Assembly (NCBI GenBank): GCA_013396655.1
Contig: WBMV01007712.1
Span: 1,744,041-1,808,040, forward strand
Direction of reading: 5' to 3'
Length of the DNA: 64,000 nt
DNA from: Campylorhamphus procurvoides
Lineage: Eukaryota > Chordata > Aves > Passeriformes > Dendrocolaptidae
In this document: positions 1 through 12,514 of the stretch, piece after piece
How positions within the stretch are numbered: the first letter of the stretch is position 1
Layout: each line of letters starts with the position of its first letter
Position numbers and translations under genes: made by a program
The notes under the pieces: generated by a model
The model's input: the letters and a program-made list of their open reading frames with translations, nothing else
Database searches by the model: none
What the model was told of the DNA's origin: nothing

Positions 1-1409
1 GAATAGGGCTGCAACAAGCAACTACCTTAATATCCACCACCAATAATGAGCAATTTTCTTAGAGCAAGCCAACAGAAGCAATCTCCTCAATGCCCAGGGT
101 TCATTAGCCAAATTGTAACTGTGGGTCTTAACAATGTTTTACAAGAGTGCATAAAGAGCTCGAAGCACCTGTATATACTGAATACATATTACTACTGCTC
201 TAAGTTGCTACCCAGGTGTTCAGAGCTCCTCCAAACTCCAGGGATTGATACCTAAGAGATGTTTGTGTTCATTTTCGTCCCCAAAAGTCTCCAAAGCAGA
301 ACAGAACAGCTTCTCCTTTTTCATCCCGCTGCAAGAATCAGCAGATTTTGATACGCTAAGATACTTCTATGTTGACATATTTTTCTTAACAAGATATTGT
401 CTTAATTAGTTTCATCTGCCATTTGGAAGTTATCTAGAAGACATGCTAAGGATCTTTTCAGTGAAGCAGAAAAAACCCATATGTTTTCAGGCTGTTTATT
501 GTTCCTTCCTATAAAACCACTACCTGCTCATTACAGTATATTCCACGAAAACAGTTTTCATAGTTGACAATGAAAGCTGTTATCATCTAATTTCATCCCT
601 TCATTAAACACTGTCAGTGAGACAGTTGACCAAGACACAGAGGTCCTGCTTTGCCCTTCTGCTGGCTCTGGCCACAAAAGTGAGACCCTGTGCCAGGAGC
701 ACTTCCACAGACCTCTGTCTGCAAAGGTCTCTCTTGGCACCAACACAAGGTCCCAGTGTGTTAGATGATAATACAGCTACTTGCTAAATTCAACATTATT
801 TTGGTTAGCATACTCCTGCTTTTCTCACAAAGACGTAGGAAAAGATAAACTCTCAAGGTACACGGGGTCTATCAACAGGTACTTTCCCCTAGCACTGCCC
901 TGTGAAAACATCATGAAAAACTGTATCTATTTATAGATGGTGCTTCTGTATGCACCTATAAAAACTACAGCTTTGTTTGAAAATCCTGGGCTTCCAATTT
1001 CTCAGAATTGCAAGTGACAGATAGAGAAAACAATTTATTTTCTAGATAGGTTTAGAATAATTTTCATTTTCCCCTATACACAGATCATTATCTACAAGGT
1101 TTCCCAAAGACATACTTTCTTTAAAAACAGCAATATCTTTTGGAGCATTCCCTGCAACAATACCAATCAACTTTCCTCTTACGAGGAAAACATTTCTAAG
1201 TAAATGCACACAAGTACCTGATAGTGTTGAAAGTATTAATGAAGAAAAGTATTTAAAACCACTAGAAAACTATGTCCACCATACCAAGCAGTAACTTAAC
1301 ATTTTAAACAGGCAGCCAGATGGCTGGTTTCAGCCAGCCCATTTCCAATGACATGTCTTTAATCAGCTGAATTACCCCAGACAAACAAGCAGCCTGGATT
1401 TTTAAGAGC

Positions 1410-1780
1410 AGGACAATGCCGGAGCGGGACAGCTAGAGCTGGAGATCAGCCGCTTCAGAAATGACTTCAGGCTGGGGCTCGCCAGCCCTCGGCAGGCCAG
1501 AAGCCGCAGGGCTCAGCCCCGCTCCCTGGGCCAGCAGGGTGACTCAGGCACCTGCTGGAAGGCCCAGCAGCTCGGCAGGACCTGCGGGACATTCCCGCAG
1601 TCCCGGCCGCAATCCCCCAGATGGGCTTTTAATTATGGCCCTGCCACTGCTGCCAGCCTGCGATGCCTGCAGCCAGACACACAGCACCGCCTCTGCCAGG
1701 GCCCAGCTGGCAGCCCAGAATCACACAGGGACAGTTCTGCTGCAGAGGAGGGGGAACACCATGCTGTCACAGCCACAAAG
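1410..1780. other. GC-rich patch without identified gene
   Basis: G+C rises well above the surrounding intron and CG dinucleotides appear in modest number (for example GCCGGAGCGGGAC near 1419-1431, GTCCCGGCCGC near 1600-1610), short of a true CpG island. A 165-codon plus-strand open frame starts at 1461. It is rich in P, S, G and A, resembles no protein I know, and has no visible splice or conservation support, so I do not call it a gene. Confidence 0.5.
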
Positions 1781-4700
1781 CGAAGTGTCCCTCCGACTCT
1801 TCAGACTTTTAGTCAGTTTATGTCCTCTTCGGCAGAGACTCCAACCACCGTCACACTCTGGCTGCATTTTTTCATTTAGATTATCAATCTGGTCCCTCCT
1901 CAGTGGTCAGGGGATTTCCCCAGGAGCTCCCTGGCCAACCACCAAGCAGTCACACTGAAGGGCAGAGCCTTGCTTCCACCTATTTAACTGGACCCACCAA
2001 CACCCGTCCTCTCTCTGCCTACATTAATTCCCTCCACAGCCCCTCCATCTGTATTTCTCCAAAGCACTCTTGCTTTTCGCTAGTATTTTTACATTGCTGA
2101 AGCCAATAAGCTCTCACCAATTCTAATACATGTGTTTTGGTGATGGTTCTCCTAGAGCAAACTTGGTTTGACCCTTAAGTCAATGATTATAGTCAAAGCC
2201 ATGTACTATCCCTGGACATCACAGGAGAGGACAAACCTGGAGTGAGAGCCAACATCACAATCTCTGAAGTGGTTACAGAGGTAACATCAGTCAGATCCAC
2301 AACTACAGAGAGTTAACAGAGTCCCTTCCGTTATTTGATACAAAATGAGAAAAGGTGTCACAATTTCTCATAAAGTGCTCAAACATTACAATCTGAGTAC
2401 TCAAATACTTATTTCTGCCTCAGCAATCTATGGGAAATGTGCAATTTGAGCTGGTAATAGAACCACATGGTAATGACTCCCAGAACTAGCCCCAGCTTTG
2501 AAACAACGTGCCTTGAGCCTCAGTGCAGAGTGAAATGAAGACATTACTGTGCTACCTGCAAGAAATCTTCCCATACTCAATGCTGGCTGTTACACAACGT
2601 AGTGCTGGAGCACTTACTGCCCTTTTGATGCTCTTCTATACACAACAGACATAAAAAATTGTCTTTATTTTAAACTAGTGAAAGTTTGAGAGCTTTCCAG
2701 GCTAGTAGGGTTTGGGGTTTTTTCATCTTATTTTTAAAAGAAATTAAAAATCTAGATCATAACATCCACAAGAAGCAAGCACCAAAGTCAGTGCCAGCCT
2801 TGCTTATTTCCAGAAATAAAGTTGAGCAGTCTCAGGACCTTGTCGTTTGAGCATAGATTGCATTCTAGCATATCAGATGCTGCAGTAATGGGTTTTTGTA
2901 AATCTGAAATGCTTTCATATTGTGTACATAAAGAAGTCCCTTGATGTTTTACTTAGTTTAATGCTCTTTTTCATCATATGTGCCCACCCATGCCCCCCTG
3001 CTTTCAACAGCTAAAAACCAATACATCTGATGGAAATTAATTGTCTTGACAGCTTGCATAAAAACTATAAAGGTCCAAAGGAAAAATGCTGTGGCAGCAT
3101 TTTCTTTCTCTGTAGGACAGTAGCTATGGAAACTATCTTCAGAGGCCAACTGGCCGCCATCCCAGTACAACACAAAAAAATCAAAATGCTACTTTTACTG
3201 GGTTACTCAGTGGCACCAGTCTTAATTATCAACCTCTACGACATTACTGCACATCAACTACAGTAAAATATTCATTGATTTTGTTGGGACCAAAGCTGGT
3301 ATGGCATTATAACACTATTACAGACCTTATGAATGCCCTCATATTGATAATTATTATGATTACCTGTCAAAAAGAACATATAAAACATGCAAAAATAGAC
3401 AGCGATCTAAAACATCAATGTGTAAATTATCCAATTTTTAACACAAAATATTTCATTACTTGTTATGATAGAAATACTCAGGCAAATACTTGCAGCCAAA
3501 GAGGAAATCTCTAATCTTATTTAACTGTCACATTTCACTAACTGAAACTTATCCTCTGGGAAGGGTTTTATCCCATATAGGTAGTCTGAACAAAAGCTGT
3601 GATTTCTAATACAGTCTGACAAAATAATCATTTCTTATGAATGCTGAGAGATTAAGAAGGATTTTTCTCTGAAAAGGTAAGACACAAAGGAGCCAGAGTT
3701 TGACTATTGCTAATGAATGAGGCAACTTTCACTGCCAGCCAAGAAGTTCTATAGAACAGCAACCACAGGTCACTGATGAGACTCAAACTTTTGAGGAAAT
3801 AACATCTTCCATCCATAATGGTATTCAAAAAGTAGTGGAAGATTTCAGTCAATAAGAAACCTACCTGTAAGTAAGGAAATTGGGGTATACATACATCTCA
3901 AGTATATACATGTGTCCATCATTACAGAGGTTGGCATTTCACTGAACCGTACAATTTTGCGGCTCCATTCTCCAGTTTTTCTGAAAAACTCCTTCTGTCT
4001 TAGCAGCAATTCTTATTTAAATGGGTTACCCAGGCAGGACAGAATTAGGCAGAGCAGATTTATGTTCAGCCAAGAGCCTAATTTTCCCCAGTGCCACATG
4101 ATATGGGCTGGGTGTAGGTCTGCTGGGGCCTGTGGAAATGCAGCCTCTCAAAGGATTAAGCTTGAAACACTGGTACTTTACATGCCCTAAAAAACAAACA
4201 TGAGTGTGTCTGAGGCACTGGGCTGGCTGGAGCCTATTATCCTGGTAACCTCTGAGCATCCACAAATCAATCATGGTCTCATCAGAAAAAGTCTATGGCT
4301 ATTGACAGAAGATAACTAAAAAACAAGGCATGTGCCTAAAATACAGGATATTTAAGCAACTTGAAAATTTAATTTAGCTCACATTATAAACACCATTTTC
4401 CATGGCTGTCTAGAGCTCTGTCCTGCTACTCCACTGAGAAGCTACGTTCCACCTCCTCCTTACCTCAGGAGGATCTACCTGTAGGAGCTGAGACACAAGC
4501 AGGCAGGCTGGATTTGCAGCAGGCTGTGCTGGTGTTGCCCATTTTGCCCACTGAAGATACATCTCTCTAACCCAACTACTGCACTGGCCAACTCATTTCA
4601 AAATGAAGTGAAGCATGTGATTTTCAGGCTATTAAACCCATATGAATTATTATAAATATCAAGTAGGTCAAGACCATGTTCTCTGCTGCATTTTCTCTTG

Positions 4701-5104
4701 CTCACAACTAATAATCAAATGGCCTGTCTCCTTGTAATCTCAGTCATGACCTTCACCAATCCTTCAAGTGCTGTGTGATTTTCCACAGATGAAAACTTCT
4801 TTCCCTTATACAAGAAGGATGTTTGAACTGTATTTATTGAAGATCTTGCAATTCATGTCTGTTCCCTGGTTTTGATAAATTAGCACAGTGCTGAACAACT
4901 TTCTTTATGAAGCAGTGGATGCAGTCTCTCAGAAATATGTATTTATTTGCACTGCATATTAGACAGTCAAAGAAATAAATTAAGACCTTGATGCAGTCTT
5001 AATCCAAATTGTTTTCCTGGTTGACTGAGTGCCTCACCATATGGGAAAGGAGCTTTCAAATATCCTACCCAGACCTCACTGATGGGATAATTCTAATAGC
5101 ACTG

Positions 5105-5134
5105 AAAAAAAATGAAAACAAAACAAAACAAAAC
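5105..5134. repeat. A-rich (AAAAC)n tract
   Basis: A run of eight A residues, then ATGAAAACAAAACAAAACAA. A short AAAAC pentamer array of about four copies. Confidence 0.9.
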
Positions 5135-7179
5135 GGGGTAAGTTTTCTGCAGGCAGAGAGACATTCACTGCTGCTTCATATGTGAAAAGAAACCCAGCTG
5201 TAGGGCTGTGATTTCATCCTGTCATGAAGGAGTTCTGCATCTGAAATATTGATTAGGGGGAATGGAAGGGAAGAAGGCCACGGCATGCTTAGATCCCCTC
5301 AGTGCCATCAATAAATCCATGCCTGACTGGAACTCTGGGTTATATTTTAGATCTAAGAACAGCTCTCGTTAATTCACCTGTTACCTTTACATAGCTATAT
5401 CAGCAGAAGACTGCAGCAAAGCACCCCAGAATTATTTATTACGTGCCTCACACTGAGGTTTGATCCAGCTACTACTAAACAAAGCAGGTTCTGTTTCAAC
5501 TAACTTGGATCTGCATCAAAAATATGTGGTCCATTCTGCCATCATAAAAGAAACGAGGAGATTAAAAGAACTGAAAGGACGGACAATAGGCCTTATGTGC
5601 CAAAAGCCTGACTTCTTTTCCTGTGGTAATCTCATAAGAGACATCCATGACTGAAAACCTTGTCTTGCCTACCGTCCTTAAAGACTATCACAGCTACACA
5701 CTGCCAAGTGAAGATGTTAAGGAGATTAATCCAGACTCTAATAATATTTATCCAAGAATTGCTAAAAATATCTTTCTTAGAAAAGCCTTTACATGACAAG
5801 GGAGAGATCAACTCGCATATTGATACATCCCAACCTACCCAATTGCTACCTTAGCACAAAACCTAAAATCAGACAACAAAACACACAAAAAATAATAAAG
5901 CATGCGTTTATTACTCTATGAAATAAATCCAGCAGAGACCACTACCACCATTTGCTTTAGTGGTGCACGCTACACCAATAAGTTAAAGCATTAGCTTTTA
6001 ATTCCTGCAAACATGCAGTTCTCTTCCTGAACACAACTTTACAATTTTTTTCCAAGAGGAAATAAATCAAAATTCAAGAAAGTAATTTTCTAACTCCTCA
6101 CCTGCCAAGATCATGCTGATCTCCCAATCTCTCACCTGGTCTTCCTTAAGAGTTCTGCTGCCCCTGGTTCCAATTCCTTGCCATACAGGTTTCTTAGTCT
6201 TTCCTGACTTCAAAACAACAGTCATCCTTGGTCTTACCTCATTTTCTGGAAACACTGATCACAGGACACACTGCCACTCATCCTTGTCTTTTTTTACTCA
6301 CATCTTTCCTATCAAAATACCAGAACCAGTGTTTGACCCTCTGTGAAGCTGCAATCTCAGAAACCAACCCCTAGTTCCTCACTGGGGAGCCATGAAGCCC
6401 CAGAACTCCTAGCTCACATCAGGAGCTGTTTTACAAGGAGACCAGAACCTGAAACCGTGGGATGTTTTGGGACTTCCTGGGTTTCAGACACAGAGTTTGG
6501 ACAGAGGCAGCCCATGTTCACCAGCGAGGTGACATCAGTGTTTGTAGGCTCCTGTTACACAGCAGTCACACACCTGTGAGACACAATGCCAGCCACAGAC
6601 AGTGTCAGCAGTTTGAAGTAACTCTTCAGATATCCAACCCAGTGAGAATGTCAGGCTTCAAGAACAAATGGAAGCCCTGATTTCAAAAGAAATCTACTCC
6701 TGCTCTCTAACAATTCCTCATTTTTCCTTGTACTCTGTAGTGTAATTCTCTCATCATTTACTCACCTGTGTTTCACAGATACATTGTGAAGTTTTGGGGA
6801 CATTCTCTCTGTTTATATTTTAATTCAGTAAGTGCATTTGCACTGGCAATTTTATGTGATGAGGGGCACATTTTTGGTGAAAACTTGTCTTGGGCCAATG
6901 TTTAAGGTCCTGAGCACACCATTCATGATCTTGTAGTTGTGCTACAGCAACCAGAGCACCTCAGATATAACACAGATGCAAGATCCCCAGAGGCTGACTC
7001 CTTGGTGCATGCCCAGGACTAGCAGCTGGTGAAACCCCTTGGAAGAAAAAGAGGAGGTGTGGTCCTGGACCCACAAGGGAACACAGCAAATAATCAAGTT
7101 CTTTTATTTGTACCGTATTGATCATTCCAATGCCCCTATGGAGACCTTGGCTAGGCTCTACTACAGTGCCAAAGCAAAG

Positions 7180-7401
7180 GTAAATATATTTATTTAACAA
7201 AAAGGAGCATTAAAAAACAAAACAAACCAAAAGCCCAAACCATAGCCACATACTACAACACTGTTAACTATTCATTTATATTAGGTAACAGTGTAAATAT
7301 ATTTATTTAGCAAAAAGGAGCATTGAAAAACAAAACAAACTAAAAGCCCAAACCATAGCCACATACAACACTGTAACTATTCATTTACATTAGGTAACAG
7401 T
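7180..7401. repeat. 113-bp tandem direct duplication
   Basis: Unit 1 is 7180-7292 (113 bp) and unit 2 is 7293-7401 (109 bp). Both start GTAAATATATTTATTTA, contain CAAAAAGGAGCATT and AAAGCCCAAACCATAGCCAC, and end TTAGGTAACAGT. By eye they differ by four substitutions and two small deletions (3 bp and 1 bp) in the second copy, so they are about 93-96% identical. The copies abut with no spacer. The unit is AT-rich and resembles no transposon I know, so a local segmental duplication is the simplest reading. Confidence 0.95.
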
Positions 7402-10400
7402 GAAAACAATGACTGGGTACTAACTTACTTGTGCAAGATACAAGCTTTAGCAGTAGAAGTAAAGCAAATATTACATGGGAGAGAGTCTTGCAGCAAAACT
7501 TAGAGCAAATTGTTCCTACTTTTATGAACTGCAAACACCCACCTAGACCTTAGATACAGAGGCAATCCCAGCAAACCCTTCTACTACCACATGTGCTATT
7601 TACATGAAAAAATATTTGTATACGCTTGAAAGTTGGCATGTCGGATTCCCATTAGCATCAACAGGAATGACTGCAATTCAACCTCATTTTCAGTCACTAC
7701 CAGGAAACACTTTACTGCAGATGTCAAGAAGGCCAAGGCATACCACATGGTGAGTGTGGCTCCACTGGTAGCTTTGGGCTTCTCCCAAACTCAACAGAAA
7801 TATGCATTTATAGCATTGGGTTTGGCCTACATTCTCCTCTAACCACATTTCACACAGCTATGCTCTTAGTCAGGACACTGCTACCCTTCAGTAAGTCACT
7901 GGAGTCATCATTTTAAAAACTGCCAGCCGGCTTTTATACCTGAGAGTAGGAACATTCACCAGAATGCAGATATACAGTGGGCATGGAGAAGAGGTACACA
8001 GGCAATTAATCCAAAGAAGGAGCAAGGGAAAGAAAAAGAAGGAAAGTTCTGTAAAAGTCAATGTCTATTGCCACAGAAATTATTGTATTTATGGCAATTA
8101 AACCTGAAATTATAATTTGAAATCCTTAAAGCATATCGGTCATCTCCACGGAAAAAACCCACTCAGAATAAGGATGTGGTATACTCAGTCACAACAAACT
8201 TTATCATCATCAAATATCCAATGAGATAAGGATTTTAGCTTTGTGTAGTGGCTTAGACCAAGAGCATGGTAAAACCTTGGCACAGAGAAGGACTGAACAG
8301 TCCAAAGGATTCAAGTGGACATAATGAGAGAGCAGCTGCATTGTCTGTTTAGAATAACACAGGCCACCAGGAGCCAAAAGCCTGTTTAAAGGGTTTATAC
8401 ACAATGCAAGGAAAACTATTAGAAGGTGGAACAAAGATGTACATGGAGAGCAACTGGTAAATGCTTGGCTCCATTACTCGGAACTACATGGATTTTAGAG
8501 AAATCCTAGGAAGTGAGACAGGGAAAAGAAGAACATTTCTTTGTTCTTTTGCAGCACACAGCAATGTCGAAAACTTTGTTTCTGTGATATATCAAACTTC
8601 TGTTCTCACATCTTGGTCTTTCCTTCACAATCTTACTGGCATTATGATTATTACAAGGAATAATTTATGTTTCTGATGTGAACAGCCAGTGCACACACCA
8701 CAGCAGAAGAGGCAGCAGTACTTGTCTCTTCTTTATAAGAAATTAATTTCTGTACTTTAAAGATTCTCTCATTTGGAAAAAAAAATAAACTTTCCCATTT
8801 TCATTTCAAGGGATAAGTACAGAAGAAAAATAAATTCTCAAAGAGATAGGTAATTCCAAGATCTTTGACTTTTAGAAGAATTTTGCATATGTAAGTCTTG
8901 CTGCAGAACACCCAGTCTTTCTCTTAATGTTTAAATCATTTGAATACATTAAAACCATATGTATATTTTTTTAATTCCATGCACAGCAGCCTGAGACTGT
9001 ATCCATCTCCTAATAGCTTAATACTATCAATTCTTTGGTCATTCCTAGGAGTTTCTATTACACAATGTATATGAGATCTAAATATCAAAGGGTTAGAACC
9101 AAGAAACACAATTTTACTGCAGCAATAATCCCTCCAGACCTTCTTCAGAACGGAAGCAAAAATGCAAAACCAACCAGGCTTCTGGTTGATGTTTTTACAC
9201 AAACATCACAAAAACTGTCTTTCTATCATCTGATTTCTGAGCAGTGACAACCCTTCATTACTGCTCTGACAGCCTCAACTTCACCAAGGTGCAGTTTTTG
9301 GTGGAAAAAGAGGCCTCAAACCTTCATGGAAAGATCAGCCCAAACCAGAAACACTTAACTGTGTCTTAAATACCAGGCCCAAGCAAGCTCCATCAGAACA
9401 TGTGATTACAGTTTACCTAAATAACCAAACTGGCAGGTACCTACCATAATTCCTGAGAACTGGAGCAAAGCAAAAGTGGACTGGGTTGTTTTGGGGGTTT
9501 TTGTACATCACCTCTTGACAAACTTTAATCCTGTGAACAACTACATACTTGCTGAACTTTACACATAGCACAGCCTACCTATTTCAATGCTGTAAATCTA
9601 AACAGGTGTCCAACTGCTTGAAAAATCAGGGTCTTAAACGGAAAACTAATCAGTGTAAGAAGTGGATTTATGCACAACACCTGGCTGCTGATGCAGGGCT
9701 TATCAGTGTAGGGATTTATCTGGCAGAGTCAAGCAGTGGTGTAGTAGCAATACTCAACAACAGTTGTAACTAACTCTACATGGTGCAGAAGTGAAGTTAA
9801 CCATTAATAATTATTACAGAAAGGGAGGTTCTTCACTTAAGAAAGAGGGCATCACCAAGTAACTACAAAGCATACCTTTATACTTCAGCAAGCAAAACTT
9901 GTCAATAAGTGTGTGCTATGTGCAATTAACAGCAAAAAGGCAGATGGGAAAAAGTTGAAGTGGGAATAACTTTTGTAGGAAACTCTTTCAAGAAGAGACC
10001 AGATAGAAACAGCCAAAAATTATAACATGCGACATTTCTGAGATAAAAGTATATAATGTTCCTGTTCAGGATGTTCAGTGAAAAGAGAAAAGTATGTGAG
10101 AGATGTCGAAACCACTGTGATAATTTTATGTGTTCCATTTTTCCATCAGAGTTCTGCACTGAACATGCAATTCATCCTTCATGATCAGCACACCACCGTG
10201 CTGGGGGGACACGCCATATGGCTCACTTTAACCGCGTAAATTGTACGCTGTGACATGAATGGAACCGCTCCATGAACACAGTCAATCATCAGGGGCAGGG
10301 ATTTGGCGGAATGGGGATTACACCACACGCTGCAGTCGCTCCAGGAACAAGCAGGGCTTCAGGCAGGGCCAGCACGCAGCCAGGCTCAGGCTTTGTTCCG

Positions 10401-10793
10401 CACACCTGAAATCCACTGGGTCACAACAAGCTCTGCCAGCACTTTAACCTGGATGGCTCAAAAATTTTATTAAGTATTTGTAATACAACGGCAATCTAAT
10501 AATGCACATTTCCATACTACTTCCCTGCATAGCACAGCAAATTTCAAGTTCTAAAAGAACCATGTAATTCCACAACAGCAGAAACCCAATGGCATTTTTG
10601 TTCTTGCTACTGGCAAGCCCCATCTAATGCCAGTGGCATTAATCCCAGCATTCACTAGCAAAAGGAGCTAAGTCCTGGTAAATTCAACCAAGGGCACTGG
10701 TTGCTTTATGCTGAAAGGGAATGTTGTATTTAGGTCATATGATTTGTTTCCTCTTTTAAAAAGAAATGGAAAAACACTTGTGGTATTCATGGC

Positions 10794-10831
10794 AAAACAA
10801 AAACAAAAAAACAAACAAACAAAAAAAAGAA
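10794..10831. repeat. A-rich (CAAA)n tract
   Basis: Runs of A punctuated by C (AAAACAAAAACAAAAAAACAA and on). A simple A-rich repeat. Confidence 0.9.
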
Positions 10832-12054
10832 GTATTTTTGGTTCATCACCAATGACCAGCATAAAAATGCACCAAAAAAAAATCCTCAGCATTCTGATTA
10901 CTGCCTAGTTATTCCCCAACCACATTTAAAACTGTAGACTGCCCATTCCAGCATTTCAGTGCAATTTTTATTGACCTACTAACCTGTAACTCTGGGAAGC
11001 CTGGAGCTAAGAATGCAATAATGACTAGCAAATACAAGCCTCTAAACAGAGTGTAATAACCTTAAGTAAACTACTGCCAAGCAAAAGTCCTGCAGATCAA
11101 ACAGTTCCCACGAAGCCTTATGCTATTAACTAGCAAAAGAGTCCCATGATATCTCCATAGTCATGCACAATAACAGAGCACTGCGCTTCTGTTTACTTAC
11201 ACAGCTTATCTACAACCCGGTAATGTATACAGTCAACCCTTCCGATGTAAATCACTTCTCTATTTCATGTTACTTCACTTGTTAAAAACTTTGCTAGCGT
11301 TCTAATGATAAACAAGGGGTTTATCTGGAATATCTATTTTTAAGGGATGGCCAGTGGGCATTTATAAAACCATTTCAATAAGACAGTCAATTTTATATCA
11401 TTACATGGAGAACAAGAATTCCTAATATATAAAGTTTGCAGCATGGTATTTATGTAGCTCTGCATTTCTTCTGCTGCAAGGCCCACTCATTCTACCTTAT
11501 TTCAGTCATTCCCTGGGTAACCCCACCTCGGAAGATGGATAGTGGAAATAACACCCTACTAAAGCCAAAGAATCAACAGCTAAAAGCCTCATGGCCAGCA
11601 GTGGGTCACTCAGCACTCTCTGTTTCCCTCACTCCCTACTGGTTTGTGTACTTTAACTCCCAACTCATTTCTGAAAGATCTCTGCCTAATAGACTTTTCT
11701 GTCAGTGGAATCTCCATCCATCGATCAGTGCAATGTAAAGGGGTCAAGCCTTAAACAATCGGGTATAAACATAAAACAGAAATAGAGCTCGCTGGGATGC
11801 TCCTGCCAGAGGCACAGAACGGGAACAAATTCTGCAGCCTCTGAAGCAACAGGGCTCGAACGCAGACCCCGCAGGCTCCTTCCCTGCGGCTGAGGGAGGG
11901 GAGAAAAAAGCAGGAGAAAAGCGTGTTGCCCTTCTCCCGTGGCCGAGGAGGGGCTGAGCCCCGCGGCGGGGCCGGAGCGTAAGGGGCGGTGCGGGCTCCG
12001 GGACCAGCGCGCCCTCCGCGGCCGCTGCCGGGGCTCCCGGGGGCGCAGGGACCG

Positions 12055-12079
12055 GCCTGCCTCCCTCCCTCCCTCCGGC
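12055..12079. repeat. CCTC-rich simple repeat in the CpG island
   Basis: Four CTCC-type tetramers in a row (CCTGCCTCCCTCCCTCCCTC) form a short pyrimidine tract just left of the decamer repeat. Polypyrimidine tracts of this sort are common in GC-rich promoters. Confidence 0.7.
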
Positions 12080-12120
12080 ATCGCTGCCGGCGGCGGAGGG
12101 GCGGGCAGGAGGCCGGGCCG

Positions 12121-12150
12121 GCGGCGGGATGCGGTGGGATGCGGTGGGAT
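12121..12150. repeat. 10-bp tandem repeat, three copies (GCGGYGGGAT)
   Basis: Three consecutive decamers GCGGCGGGAT, GCGGTGGGAT, GCGGTGGGAT sit 26 bases before the assembly gap, inside the CpG island. Only one base differs among the copies. Confidence 0.9.
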
Positions 12151-12176
12151 GCAGGTGCCTCCCCCGCCCCGGGCCG

Positions 12177-12445
12177 NNNNNNNNNNNNNNNNNNNNNNNN
12201 NNNNNNNNNNNNNNNNNNNNNNNNNNNNNNNNNNNNNNNNNNNNNNNNNNNNNNNNNNNNNNNNNNNNNNNNNNNNNNNNNNNNNNNNNNNNNNNNNNNN
12301 NNNNNNNNNNNNNNNNNNNNNNNNNNNNNNNNNNNNNNNNNNNNNNNNNNNNNNNNNNNNNNNNNNNNNNNNNNNNNNNNNNNNNNNNNNNNNNNNNNNN
12401 NNNNNNNNNNNNNNNNNNNNNNNNNNNNNNNNNNNNNNNNNNNNN
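12177..12445. other. Assembly gap (269 N)
   Basis: A run of 269 N bases lies in the middle of the CpG island. GC-rich, repetitive sequence on both edges (three copies of a 10-mer to the left, two copies of a 21-mer to the right) is the probable reason the assembly failed. The true length of the missing sequence is unknown. Confidence 0.99.
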
Positions 12446-12472
12446 GTGCCCCCGGGCTGGGGGCGGTGGCGG

Positions 12473-12514
12473 GGGCTGCCCGGGGAAAGGGACGGGCTGC
12501 CCGGGGACAGGGAC
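12473..12514. repeat. 21-bp tandem duplication at the gap edge
   Basis: Two adjacent 21-mers (12473-12493 and 12494-12514), each starting GGGCTGCCCGGGGA and ending AGGGAC, differ at one position. A degenerate third start (GGGATGGCCGGG) follows. The copies lie 28 bases after the gap, and more copies could lie in the missing sequence. Confidence 0.85.

Noticed and set aside
4440..4560. Possible minus-strand exon ending in CCTGAG|GTAAGG
   Set aside because: The donor consensus is good, but none of the three upstream frames reads as NCKAP5 or any protein I know, and no convincing acceptor was found.
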